A stretch of DNA of 64,000 bases from Nigrospora sphaerica (lineage: Eukaryota > Ascomycota > Sordariomycetes > Amphisphaeriales > Apiosporaceae): positions 868,001 to 932,000 of the forward strand of contig JAGVVL010000002.1 in the NCBI GenBank assembly GCA_018287875.1, given 5' to 3'. Each line of letters starts with the position of its first letter. Position 1 is the first letter of the stretch. Below are positions 1 to 10,663 of the stretch, piece by piece. The position numbers and the translations under genes are program-made. Below the pieces are notes generated by a model that was given only the letters and a program-made list of their open reading frames with translations, was not told where the DNA came from and ran no database searches.

Positions 1-410
1 TCGCGCAGGGCGGCCAGCAGGCGCGCCCACGAAGCCTCGAGGGCGGGCTCGTGACCGGCGACGAGGCGGCGCTTCAATTGGCCGAAGCGCGAGGGCAGCG
101 GCACGGGCTGCTCGCCGTAGAAGGACAGCACGGGGGGCTCCATGGTTTTCTCAAAAGCCGTCTGGCGCAGTTTCGGTTTCCGGCCCTCCTTGTGGTCGCC
201 GTTGCGCAGGCGCTTGTTTCCGGTGGAAAAGGTGGTGGAAAAGTCCGAGGGATGGGGGATCTCGACCGAGGCAATGGTGGTGGCCGACTTGGCGGCCAGC
301 AACGGCAGGGCGTGCGACAGGTTCACGTTGGGCATGGCGGCGGCCGTCGTGCGTGCGGGGAGGAGCAGGCTCGCGGCGCTGCGCGGTGGCACAACATCGG
401 CGATAGACAT
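1..410 (-). CDS. Partial gene, DUF1479-like protein (N-terminal part)
   Basis: An open frame of 136 codons starts at the ATG at 410 and runs off the left edge, so only the N-terminus is present. The first 25 or so residues are rich in Ala and Leu and could be a mitochondrial presequence. Near residue 110 the text reads LPSRFGQLKRRLVAGHE and then ASWARLLAALR, which resembles the opening of fungal DUF1479 proteins, a family of putative Fe(II)/2-oxoglutarate-type oxygenases. The metal-binding motifs would lie outside the window, so the assignment rests on this opening alone. A second ATG at 335 (MPNVNLSHAL) is an alternative start. No intron is seen in the visible part. Confidence 0.6.
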   Translation of the reverse strand, partial: MSIADVVPPRSAASLLLPARTTAAAMPNVNLSHALPLLAAKSATTIASVEIPHPSDFSTTFSTGNKRLRNGDHKEGRKPKLRQTAFEKTMEPPVLSFYGEQPVPLPSRFGQLKRRLVAGHEPALEASWARLLAALR

Positions 411-3400
411 CGCGGAGGCACTTCCTGGGGGGGCCCGTTTACACTGCGTGTGCTTTGCTTGTCGTCTGCTGACCCTTGGCCCGTCCCAGTGAGCGCTGGC
501 TCGGCCATTCACATTCCGACTCTCGACCTTTCCCTCCCCTCCCATGCCATGCGCGCCGCGGGGCTGGCAGGGTCTAAATACGGCAATGAGGCCCTCCCGA
601 AGGGGGTCGGCCTTCGACGCTGCTGCTGTTTCCAGGGGCCCGGGCCATGAGCGGGCGGCGTGGATATGCGCCAGGTCAGCGCCGCGGACTCCCGGCCCGA
701 CATCCATGCGCATCACAGCGCTGGCCTGGGGGAGGGGGGAGGGGCCAAGAAATCCCCACAGTCCCGGAAGGGAGCTCCAACGGGCCTGGGACCGGTTGTG
801 TGTCTCCAGACGACTCGGACACGTCTCATTGGCCGGGCCTCGCTGCTTTGCGGGACTCATTTTGGCCCGGCGCGAGTTCTACTTGCTCACGGGAGAACAG
901 GCTAATTCTTGCGCACCGCATGCATAGATTGCTTTGTGTCTCGCGACCCGGCCCCCAACACGCCCGCCCACGCTCGCCTTCCCGTCGGTTTTGCCCGCGC
1001 CGTCGACCGACACCCGGAATATTGCGTGCGTGCGCGTGCCCGCCCGCCCGTTTGTGGTTGCCCTTCCTGTCCGGCCGTTGCAACGCTGGGTCGGCCGGGC
1101 GCGCGCCATTGGTCGGAAATTTAGCGATGAAATGTTCCGCTTCCCGCTGGGAGCCCGTCTCGCGGCTCCAGTTGCTCGATCCGGCGCACACGGCAGAGGG
1201 AGCCTGGCACTCCGAGACAGGCTGTAGACGAGGTCGAGGGGGTCAGCTGCTCAGCTACCCACCCTTGCCCGCTAATGTGCTGGGGGCCAGGCCATGGTCG
1301 CTTGGCGACGTGGGTGTTTCTCCGTAGAATATCCAGCGCCGTGCCAGAGGCTCGGATCTGCATGGAGCCAAGCACGAGATATCGCCGACGCCGCCCGCTG
1401 CGCGACAGGTCATTGGGGCGCGCGGCGGGTGTGGCAGCCCAGAGGCGGTACAGCGTAACGTAGCGTACGCGCAAAGGGACGGGGAGATGGGGATGGATGA
1501 TGATGGATGGGCAGTGGAGACCCGATCGAGGGAATCCATCATGGGATTTGGTGGCGTGCGAACTGGACGAGCCAGTGAAGTTGCCCTTCTCGGCGACGTA
1601 TGACGAGGGGCGGGCAGAGAGCTGCGGCGCGCGGGCGGCGTCCCGACCGGCGGAACCACGGCTAACAACCCCTTCCTCCCCCTCGTCTATCGTGGAAGCC
1701 AGGCCCGTGATGGAGAGAAGCGAGGCCGGAATTTTCCACGCTGATCAGGGCTGCAAAGTTGCAAAGATCTAGACCCATGGCGGCCCATCCCAGGCGAAGA
1801 GAAGCGAGGAGAGGCGACAGTTCCGAGATGCCGAAAACTGTGCCCAGCCAAGCTTAGCTCAAACCCAAGGGCAGCCCCACCTACAACAGAAAAGCTCCCT
1901 AGGGCTGCTTCAGGTAGGTAAGACATGTACCTACATGACCTACAGCTTACAGCTGCCTTATCGCGCGTCGCCGCCATTAACGGCTCTGGGCTCGGCATCC
2001 CACCAACGAGACGTCCTCGCTTGGGTTTCAGACAAGGCAGCTCATCGTGCGTCGAGCGCGCGGATCTTCGGGCTGTAGGAAGGCACTTCCGCTACCGACA
2101 AGAAGCAAGCAAGCCAGCGTAGACGCTGCCACCACCACGCACGACGGGCCCGCTGGCTGGTTCTGCCTCTCTCTCCCTCTTTTTCTTTCGCCTTGGCCCT
2201 GCGAGGTGAGCGTCCGCGCAGGCCGCCGCCTCCCCCCTCCCCAAAAGGTCACCCTCGCTTGCTTCCCCAGCAGCGCCCAGCGGATCCTGCATGTCTTGTG
2301 CTTCGTCGAATTTCGGACATTTTACGTGGAACAATGTGGCACGAGGATGCAGACGCCGAGGAAAGCCGTGGCCATCCATGTTGGTCGCAGTCTTGTCCCC
2401 CCCCCCCCAAAAGTACATTCCCCCCTTCCCGGTCGTCCCATCACTCCAAGGGGAGGACCCCGAAACCCGGTATCGCAGAGGCGCTAGACTGGAACCGCCC
2501 GACCTCCCCTCCTGCAGGCCTTTTTATCCCCCCCCAAAGGAACGCCGCAGACCCGGACCCGCCGAGTCGGAGCGATGGAGATGCCACCCGTCCATCCCAA
2601 ATGCGCCCGCCCTCCTGCAGGCGTCCCAGGCAGTGGCGAGACCGTCGATGAGACGCATACTGCATGCTACCTCATATACCGACTTCGTATCCGTCTTCCT
2701 CTCCGCCACATCGGGCCTGCCAATGGCCGATCCCATCTGTCTCAACCTGTGGTACGCCATGCAGGCCCCTCCGCCGCTTCGTTCCGTCTCCCGTCCTTGA
2801 CCCCCCGGGCACTTGCATCCACGCAAGCTTGGCCTTGACTCCCGTCGCTCCGGGCCTCATGGGCCATCGTGCCATGTCTGCATACCCGAGAGGAAGTCAC
2901 GGCCCGGCAACTCCTAACACGCTATCCTTCGGCTTAGCTATTCCGCGCCGCCTCTAGTGTACCTGGCCATCAGCTTCCTCTCGTCCCTCATTTGGTATGA
3001 TCTCCCAAATTTCCGGCTACCACCTAATGCCCCCTCCGAAAACCCAACAGATGTGAAGACTCCACGGTTACGTGTACTTCACATTGGATTGCCAGCCCGT
3101 CCAAGTGGGGGGGCCTTGCCAGCGTCTATGAGACCAGCATCCCCACGATAGGTGGTTCTTAACCGCCAGTCTATGGTAATTACGCTGATGGGGGATTAAA
3201 CCCGCCAAACCCCGTCATTCCTGCCCCTCAAAATAATTATTCTCGTGGCAAGTTGAGTTGCTTATTACTGCTGGGAAAGACTAGAGGCCCTGTTTTACTA
3301 GATACTCCCTCTTTATTCGTCTATTCACTTGTACTAGCTAGTAAACATATTTGAAACCAGTGAGTTCGTATAAGAGGGCCCAGCAGCCGTCTTGCGCCAT

Positions 3401-4473
3401 GTGAAAAGATCTTCCATAACTGGCCTCCCTGGCGAAGGTCTTGTCTTTAGGTCCGCCGGCTTTTGTAACTAGAAATGCATTGCAGCATTCTTCGGGCAAA
3501 GACGTGGCGGGTCGGACCTACTAATCAATAAAGAGCTCCGCGTCTCTATTAATACGACAGGGTTTATAGACAAGAATGTGTTGGAGACGCCACCATTGTA
3601 GTCGCAGGTATGGGAAGTGGCTTGTTACTATGGCTCCGAATGCATTTCCCCGAGCTAAATTGATCGAAAGCGTTGGGATTGCCATAATCCCATTGTGTAT
3701 GTATATGTTACGTCATTTGAATGATATAATTCATCACCTTATGATACGATTAATGGGGAAAGCCTTCATGTGCCAAAACGAAGTCGGCGCGAGAATATAA
3801 ACAGACTTATCCGAGGCCGTCTTTAACTTCAGCATGGTTAAGAATTTGAGGTAATCATGCCCGTTACTCTTCCTAATAGGCTGACCACTAATTGAGATAT
3901 CTGCGGCTTATTTTATTCAAGTTGAAGTTACGCAGTCCATTATGGGTTAGGAAGAAAGTGTAGAAGAAGCGTGGCCGCCCTCCTCTCAAGTTGGCGCGGC
4001 GCGGTATACAGATTAGGACTGTTGTCCGTATTAAATCAGATTGGCTCGGAGACTGGTAGTACACGAAGACAGGCTTTTCTCTTGCAGACGAGGGATGAAT
4101 ACACGGGATGCCACCTACCCCCTGAGGGGTCAAATAAAGACGGGGTTGAATTGAGGCACAGGAGGCGCTACCGACTGAACGGACGACCAGGTATAAATCA
4201 GGCCATGAAATTTTAAAAAGACCCCATTTCAAACCCGCATTCGCCGGTGGATCCAGGGAACGGACAGTGATGCTAAGGGAAGCAAAAGGGGGTGGTTAAC
4301 AGGGATCCTAGAGTCACAAAAGCTACAGGTACCCCGAGTCGGTTAAGACGACGGCCCCGACGAAGCCTGTCTGTGCTCCAGTTCTAGTCATAGCGGCTGT
4401 TCACGATATCGCGGCAAAGTCACACATTCCCGCTCGCGTCTATCTCCTACTGTTCCTGCGGCATCCTTTGGCC
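411..4473. other. Long gene-poor spacer
   Basis: No reading frame here looks like a real gene. The first 2.5 kb is GC-rich, with a run of C at about 2399-2408 and other short homopolymers. From about 3170 to 4440 the DNA becomes clearly more AT-rich, a change often left by decayed repeats. A stretch at about 4038-4110 resembles one at about 12335-12405 (see findings). It presumably also holds the promoters of the flanking genes. Confidence 0.5.
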
Positions 4474-5182
4474 ATGAAGGCCCCGCTCGCGTTCAGCACG
4501 CTCCTGGCAGCCCTCGAGCTGTGTTTCAGCCGAGACCACGTGGTCCGATGCCAACATATACCAGGTGGTTGTGCCTACGGACCCACCAACTGCCACGAAG
4601 GAACCGTGGCAGTGCGTGACGGAGAACCTCACTCAGTACTTCAACGTGCCCCTGCCGACGGGCAGCCTAGACTCTGCCCTCCAATCGTACGCCGACGGCC
4701 TCGTAGAAGCCTGTACCGCCACGGGCGCGGACCGAGTGTACGGCTGCTTTCCGCCGAAGGCCTCGTGGTGCGCCTTTCCCACGGCGGTGCCCGCGGCCGC
4801 GCCCGCGTGGTCGTCGTTCGGCAGCGTCGCGTCGGCCTGGTGGGCATCGCAGAGCTCGGCCGCCGTCTCCCTCGCCCGCGAGTGCCCCGGCGCCTGGTAT
4901 GACGCCTCGTTCGACATCTTCGGTGGCCCGACCCTGCTCAACCGTACCCTCGTCCTCGCTGCCTGTCATGTCGAGGCCCAGGCCACTTCCGGGCCCGGCG
5001 CGGCCCATGTCCCTTCGGCTACGAGCGGCCAGCTTGTCACGCCGGCGCCCGGGCCCTCGGGCCTTTCTACCTCTACACCGACGACTGTGGAGAGCAGCGT
5101 CCTAGGCCGAGCTAAAGGTGTGGAAATATGGATGGTGGCTGGTACCGGTTTCGCGGCCGCCATCATGAGCTCTCTCCTATAA
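4474..5182 (+). CDS. Secreted, probably GPI-anchored protein (DUF7735-like), frameshifted near its start
   Basis: The ATG at 4474 opens a frame with a good signal peptide (MKAPLAFSTLLAALE). The mature protein (EPWQCVTENLTQYF, then several Cys and Trp-rich stretches) is in the next frame and is open from 4478 to the TAA at 5180-5182. The join lies at about 4500-4525, before the mature motif IYQVVVPTDPP. The gap is too small for an intron, so one extra base (or two lost) is the simplest reading. The Ser/Thr/Pro-rich stretch before a hydrophobic tail ending AAAIMSSLL fits a GPI-anchor signal. The composition and the PWQCVTENLTQYF opening resemble fungal DUF7735 proteins, whose function is unknown. 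It is either a mutated gene or a sequencing error. No GT-AG solution was found. Confidence 0.6.
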
Positions 5183-5355
5183 AATCACGTATGGCGGAAA
5201 AGGCTTATAAGGTCCTCCATCTGGAGATATCTGCACGTGGATCACATAGCTAGAGAGCTTACATACTGGCTAAGGGCGGTTGCGCCAGTTATCTGCCGTT
5301 TGTGTTTCACTTCTTATCCTGCTTGTCTTTGCATTTTCAGGGGACGATGCCAGAG

Positions 5356-5362
5356 GGGGGGG

Positions 5363-5395
<33 letters not shown>
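5356..5395. repeat. GA microsatellite
   Basis: A run of G followed by an almost pure GA dinucleotide repeat ends about 30 bp before the left end of the first Fot1-like element. Confidence 0.9.
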
Positions 5396-5425
5396 CCCGA
5401 GAAGAGAAGAGACCCCATATACATA

Positions 5426-5468
5426 ACGTAGATGACAAGCGAGTGGCGCAGACAAGCGAGTGGCGCAC
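5426..5468 (+). repeat. Left terminal inverted repeat of copy 1
   Basis: 43 bp, identical to the reverse complement of 7242-7284. It contains a perfect tandem duplication of a 17-bp unit (5434-5450 and 5451-5467, GACAAGCGAGTGGCGCA), possibly two transposase binding sites. Confidence 0.93.
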
Positions 5469-5549
5469 CTTTCGGCATCTCCACGAGAAATCAATTAATT
5501 ATGCAACCACAACGCCGTAAATCAATTCAAACTAATCGGAATATGACTC

Positions 5550-7186
5550 TCAGGAGGTTTCTACATCTATTTCACAAGTACGTGCATTATAACCGGTGTT
5601 TCCGCAGATGCCACAACGCTGTTCGCGCGGTTGCGCCCTCCTTACGCGACTACTACTCGCACGTGTTGCCTCCCTTAACTGCGCATCCACGTCCTTTTGA
5701 TCTAAAAGATCTAATCCCTCGCCAATCTCGAGTGTTCCTCCTTGCCGTAGACGTGTTTTCTTCGCTCTCCGACGTTTTGCGAGGCTAGAATTCGCCTCTC
5801 GAAGTGTCTTAACCTCCGCCCGTAAAAGGGCGTTCTCGTGCATTATCGCCATCGCACCCTTCGCAAACTGGTCGACTGCCGATAAAATCGGTGTCGGAGA
5901 GCTTCCTGGTGACGGCGGATTCGGCTTTGAATAAAATCGGTTTGCGAAGTTGCCTCGGTCGGGTTGTGCGGCGTTTGGGAGGCCAAAGGGATAGTCGCAG
6001 CCGGGAGGCTTCCAGTCGGCGAAGGCGTTGATAACTTCACGTCGAGCTTCGAGATGACCTTGTCCGGGTTAAGAGGGACTAAACCAGCCCCGCGGAATCC
6101 GGATTTGACGTTTTCGGGTGTAAAAATCTTAACAAACGCGGCGTGGAAGGCGATGAGGAACTCGGCCTTCGTAATATGGTTCACGTGTGCCTTTATAAAC
6201 CCTTCGATTTCGCGACCATACGCCCGCTTTAATGGTCCAAAACATCCAACGTCAAGAGGCTGGAATAGATGTGACGAATAAGGAGGCATTGAGACCGTGA
6301 TAATGCTCTTCTCCTTATAGAAAGCCTGGAAATCGGCCGAAACGTGGCTCTCGTGCCCGTCGATAATTAACATTCGATGTGTGCCCTTTGTACGCGCGGT
6401 AGTGTGTTTATCGAAATGCCGAATCCAGTCTAGCCCTGTCTTATTGTCGGTCCATCCATTGGAGGTTGGTTTAATCACCCAGTCGCGTGGTAGGGTGCTG
6501 TCGGCGTACCAGTTCGCGAGATGGTTCTTGCCCTTCACCGCTACGAATGGCGGGACGCACCAGCCGTCCGCACACACGCCCTAGATCGCGGTAGCCCATT
6601 CTCGATTACCAGGCTGGACTTTCTTTCGTTTGCCGCTGCGGTCGGCGCCTGTAACAACTATAGAGGACGTGATCTGGCCCATCATAAAGCCAGTCTCGTC
6701 GAAATTGTACAGATCCTTGTTAAGGATACCGTACGTCGCCCTCATGTTGCGGAAAAGCTCGAACTAAGCCGCGATCTTTTTAGGGTCCTCGTAGAGGGCC
6801 CTCTAGTAGTCGTATGCACGAGAAAGACGCGTCTTAAGTTGGGGTTGTCGCTTCACGAAGTTCGAGGCCCAGTGTATCCCGACGCGTGACGCGTCGCGCT
6901 CCGCGAGAATAACATTGGCCATCTCTTCTACATCAGGCATCCGGGGCGCGAATCCCCGCGAATCCAGGTCCATTATATATGTGACAATCACATTCTCTTC
7001 TAGCTCCGTTAATCGAGTGCTGTTAGGGCGCGTGTCTTGCCGGGCGCGTGTTCCGTTTATTCTTCGACGTAGTGAGGTTTCGGAGACGTTATATGTCCTA
7101 GCCGCGGCTCTGCGGGTAAGATTGGGGTCGTTTTGGAGAGATTGGATAGCAAGAACCATCTGGCTTTCTTTCGACGCGGTCTCCAT
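5550..7186 (-). pseudogene. Fot1/pogo transposase, three stops and one frameshift
   Basis: Reading from the ATG at 7186: an N-terminal psq-type helix-turn-helix, a CENP-B-type DNA-binding segment (WASNFVKRQPQL), the DDE superfamily endonuclease with NFDETGF, LIIDGHESH and PLDVGCFGPLKRAY, and a C-terminal zinc knuckle (CGICGNTGYNARTC). Compared with copy 2, the stops at 6803-6805 and 6581-6583 replace CAG (Gln) and the one at 6764-6766 replaces TGG (Trp). A one-base loss at about 5904 shifts the last 120 or so codons. All three stops fit CpA-to-TpA change, two on the coding strand and one on the other. The total length of about 545 codons is normal for Fot1-type transposases. This copy cannot make a whole enzyme. 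Confidence 0.92.
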
Positions 7187-7241
7187 GTTTATTTGTGGTT
7201 ATGTAGTGTCTTAAAGTTGAATTGGCGCCATTTGGCGGTAA

Positions 7242-7284
7242 GTGCGCCACTCGCTTGTCTGCGCCACTCGCTTGTCATCTACGT
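7242..7284 (-). repeat. Right terminal inverted repeat of copy 1
   Basis: 43 bp, a perfect inverted copy of 5426-5468 with the same internal 17-bp duplication. TA follows at 7285-7286. Confidence 0.93.
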
Positions 7285-7286
7285 TA

Positions 7287-8250
7287 CACATAACATAACC
7301 AGTGGTGAAACCGAATATTCCATCCGATAATGCCGGACTTGGACGAGGCAGCAAACCCCCGCGTGTGAAGCAGGGCACGAAGAACTTAGCGGACCTCGTT
7401 TGACGGTAGAAGGGCAAGTGTAGGGGATAAGGCGGAAGTAGGGAGGCGATCTGAAGGGAGGAAGAACGCCCAAGCCGTGGAGAGGACAGTAGCTAAGCTG
7501 CTAGCGCATAAAATAGTAGAGGCGGCGGCGGCGGCGGAGGTGATGATGGGCCAAGAGTGGGGATAAGAGTCGGTGTCGGTTACTTTGCAGGCGAGCGACT
7601 AGTCGGCGACAAAAGGGGTCCTCTCGTCCGGTTCCGATTGGTGAGCGGAGGGGTAGGGGGCCTATGGAGCAATTACAAGTCGAAGGAACACAGGGAAAAT
7701 GATTGAAAAAAAAAATCGCTGAGCAGAAAGACGGGCGCTCGGCCGCCCGGGGAGGAAGACGAAAACAGAAAGCGCGGTGATTAATATAACGTCTTTTTTA
7801 ATTCGTGTCACAGGATGATGAAGATAAAAGAAGCCTATAAGACTAAAGATTAGGTACCTCATGAAAGCTTTTCTAGAAGTGATTCAGCAGCTGGATTCCT
7901 GCGGTTTTAGATAGGTATGCGGACACCTTCTGGAAGGAAGATCTAGGGAATATGACAAGGAGAAGACACCCGAAGACAGCAAGTGCCTATTGCGGTTTCC
8001 TCTTCCCATCAGGTTGTCAGGTTTCCAGGCTCGCTTGTATAGCACGAGATTGGTGGTGAATTTTGTAGATATTTAACGTCGCGCTAATAAGGAGCACTGC
8101 ACCATAGCAATATTGCACGATGACCAGACTTTCACTGCATTTGAGAGAGAGGATTTGGGACTTCCCCAAGAAAATCAGTGACCGCAACATGTGAGAACCG
8201 AAACCCGAAAAAACACCTAGCGGCGCCTCCGTACTCCAAGCTGAGCCAAT
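7287..8250. other. Spacer between transposon copy 1 and a small secreted-protein gene
   Basis: No gene is seen. It holds a GGC trinucleotide run at 7521-7537 and an A-rich run at about 7707-7715. The end nearest 8250 is presumably the 3' untranslated region of the minus-strand gene that ends there. Confidence 0.5.
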
Positions 8251-8624
8251 TCAAAGGCAGTAATCGGGGTCTTTGCTGTCAGTGCCGCCGCATCCCGCGC
8301 TACAGTATTGGCGGTACGCAATGTCACCGTCGGCCAGGCAGTCGAAGCGGGAATTCTGGATATGGCGCTCGTCGACTGGCTTTTTTGCCGCCTTGAGCGT
8401 CTCGACGATGTGATCGCGATAGTTGCCTGTCACGGGTAACGGTGCGTTAATACCTTGAGCGCCTGCCAGTGCGAAACAAGTGCGAATAGAAAGCAGAAAT
8501 AGGAATAGCTAGAGAACTCACCTCTGCGGAGCAGTGAGGAGCCGCAGTATGAGCCGCCACGATTGCAGCTTTTGGCTACGACCGAGGCAGCCAGAAGAGA
8601 TACGATTACGGTGAGGTACTGCAT
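8251..8624 (-). CDS. Small secreted cysteine-rich protein, effector candidate
   Basis: Two exons, 8522-8624 and 8251-8426, separated by a 95-nt intron (GTGAGT at 8521, ACAG ending at 8427). The product is 92 residues: a signal peptide (MQYLTVIVSLLAASVVA), then a mature part of about 75 residues with six Cys at 20, 27, 64, 76, 80 and 91. A nearer acceptor (TGGCAG) would add a few residues. The one chosen gives SLLRRG-NYRDHI, a pattern I recall from small secreted fungal proteins with the order YCG..LL..RG(D/N)Y, HI..S.F.C and CS.GC. Short length, signal peptide and paired Cys are typical of apoplastic effectors, but no function is proven. It lies between two Fot1-like elements. Confidence 0.75.
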
Positions 8625-10281
8625 CGTGGAGGCGGGTGCTCGATAATCTGGCACTAGTGCATATGCTGTGGCAGAAGCGAAATGTGTGTAGTATATAATG
8701 AAGATGAGAATATTACAGCTGGCGAGGAAGTATCGAGTGCTGCGTCGGGAGTCCCTATTATATATTGCGTGGATCGGTAGGGTCCCTCGTTGAGCGTGAG
8801 GGGTTCTCCACCTGTTCGCCCGGCTGCAACTACTCCCAAGGCTCGAGGGCAATAGTGGTGGTGGCGGTGCAAGAAATGGCTGCGAGCTCATCCTGCTACT
8901 TTTGTGGAAGATTGACACACGACGCTACCACCACTTGATGGTCGGGTTCTGGGGTAGAAAGCCGGCCCAGCCTTGAATCTTTCGTTTTGTCGTGAGGCGT
9001 CGGGCTCGTGTCCCGAAATGCCGTATCAGATGCAGTGCAAAAGCCTGGATTGAAAGCTGGCCAATCAAAAGTGCCGATTTTAACTTCGGAGCTGAAGAGT
9101 GCATACGCCACAATTAAAATATAGCCCCACGATATAGTGAACGATCGAATCAGAAAGTCCCATCTGAGAGCCTCGTGGGTGGTCAGGCTACGCTATGGTT
9201 CGGTTTTCTTTAGGCCCATTGGGATGATAATTGCACTTTTGATGTGCTCTTGATGTATTGTTGCATTAACCCTAGTCATACTTTACATGGTGTGTCGGTT
9301 CAGCCTGCTCAGTGAGGGTTTTCCCATATGGAATTGATGGTTTTTAGAAGCAGAGGATGTAACTAGGTGGGAGGGATTGTCACCGAAAAATGCCCGGATT
9401 TCGGTTTGGCTTCGAGAGACTTGCCATCAAAAAATGTCCTGGAGAGACAGCTGATGCCCTCACCACCAGTACAGTAGGTGGGCATGCGCAAGGCTGTAGA
9501 CAGCCGTGTCACGCTAGCTTGGTTAAGCTGACAAGCGAAAAGTTCCATGACCACGGGGAACAAGATGGATATGGGATGATCAGCGCGCGTTCACTAGGGT
9601 TGTTGTAGTACAAATTGCTGTGGCACAACACCCCTACCCGAGTCAGCAAATCCTCAATGGATACAAGCCGAGAGATTTCTACGTCAGTGGCGCGGCATTG
9701 CCCTCTTATTAGATGCGAAAGTAACTTGACGGGGCGACGGGTTTGTTCAGCTGGAACGACGATCTACCTATCAATGCCAACGATAATCGATGGGGATCAT
9801 TGTGTCAGCACTGATCCATCGTGATAGGCTCCTAAGGGGCGCTTTTCCAAGAATAGACGCCCCCACGGCCACTAGTAGCATTCACCTAGGCGGATACCCG
9901 CCCCAGAGTAAGCAAGGCAAGGCAGGCTGCGAGTGCCACTTCGCGACACCTGTACTATTTTTGGACATTCTCGGTGAGTACAGCGTCCTACGAGACATCT
10001 GGTAATTCCTCACCTGTAATGCGGTCCGTGGCCGGCTTCTTCCTCGTTTGATGCGTGATGATTGCAGCCTCCTGAACACACAGGACGAAGGTGCAGCGGT
10101 CTAATAGGAAAAAGCTTGTCCAATAATATAGTCTTGAGGTTTAAACTAAACTCAGGTCAGAGGTAAAGACAAACTGTTAAAGGAAGAGTACTATTTTTCA
10201 AACGAGGCCTCACAACTGTAGTCACTCAATGGCAGAGAAACAATGTAAAAGACCACATGATACTTTACTAAACAGCGCATA
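8625..10281. other. Spacer upstream of the secreted-protein gene, up to transposon copy 2
   Basis: It contains the promoter of the minus-strand secreted-protein gene; a TATA-like tract (TATATAAT when read on that strand from about 8760 or 8697) lies upstream of its ATG. Nothing else with coding character was found. Short frames on both strands look random. Confidence 0.45.
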
Positions 10282-10327
10282 ACGTAATCGATAAGCGAGT
10301 GCAACAGACAAGTGAATGCAACACTAA
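10282..10327 (+). repeat. Left terminal inverted repeat of copy 2
   Basis: 46 bp matching the reverse complement of 12096-12141. It contains two adjacent 17-bp units (10290-10306 and 10307-10323) that differ at three places, all transitions, matching the duplicated-unit design of copy 1. Confidence 0.92.
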
Positions 10328-10663
10328 ATCTCACCGACCGAACTATTATCATTATATCTCAACCAAAAAAGCTCAAATCAAGCTGATTTATTCCGAATCC
10401 CCTTCCTGAAATGCACCGACATCAGTTCCGCAAGTACGTGCATTATGGCCTCCATTTCCACATCGTCTACAGCGCTGTTACCTCGGCTAAACCCCCCCGA
10501 CAACGATACAATCTTCTTCCCCGTCTTGCTGTAAGTACTCTGGAGGGCCTGTTTGTCTTATAAGATCTTGTCCCTCTTGTAGCGTCAGTGATCCTCCTTG
10601 GTGTAAACGTGTCCTTTTTACCTTACGACGCTTACTTAGCGTCTCATTTGCCTGTCGAAGGTC

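Larger units (their letters stand above)
5426..7284 (-). mobile_element. Fot1/pogo-type DNA transposon, copy 1 (inactive)
   Basis: The element is 1859 bp long, bounded by identical 43-bp terminal inverted repeats (5426-5468 and 7242-7284) and flanked by TA at 5424-5425 and 7285-7286, the target duplication expected of Tc1/mariner-pogo elements. It carries one transposase frame on the minus strand, broken by three stop codons and one frameshift. The perfect TIRs and TA flanks suggest recent insertion, and the stops suggest later mutation rather than long decay. Confidence 0.93.
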
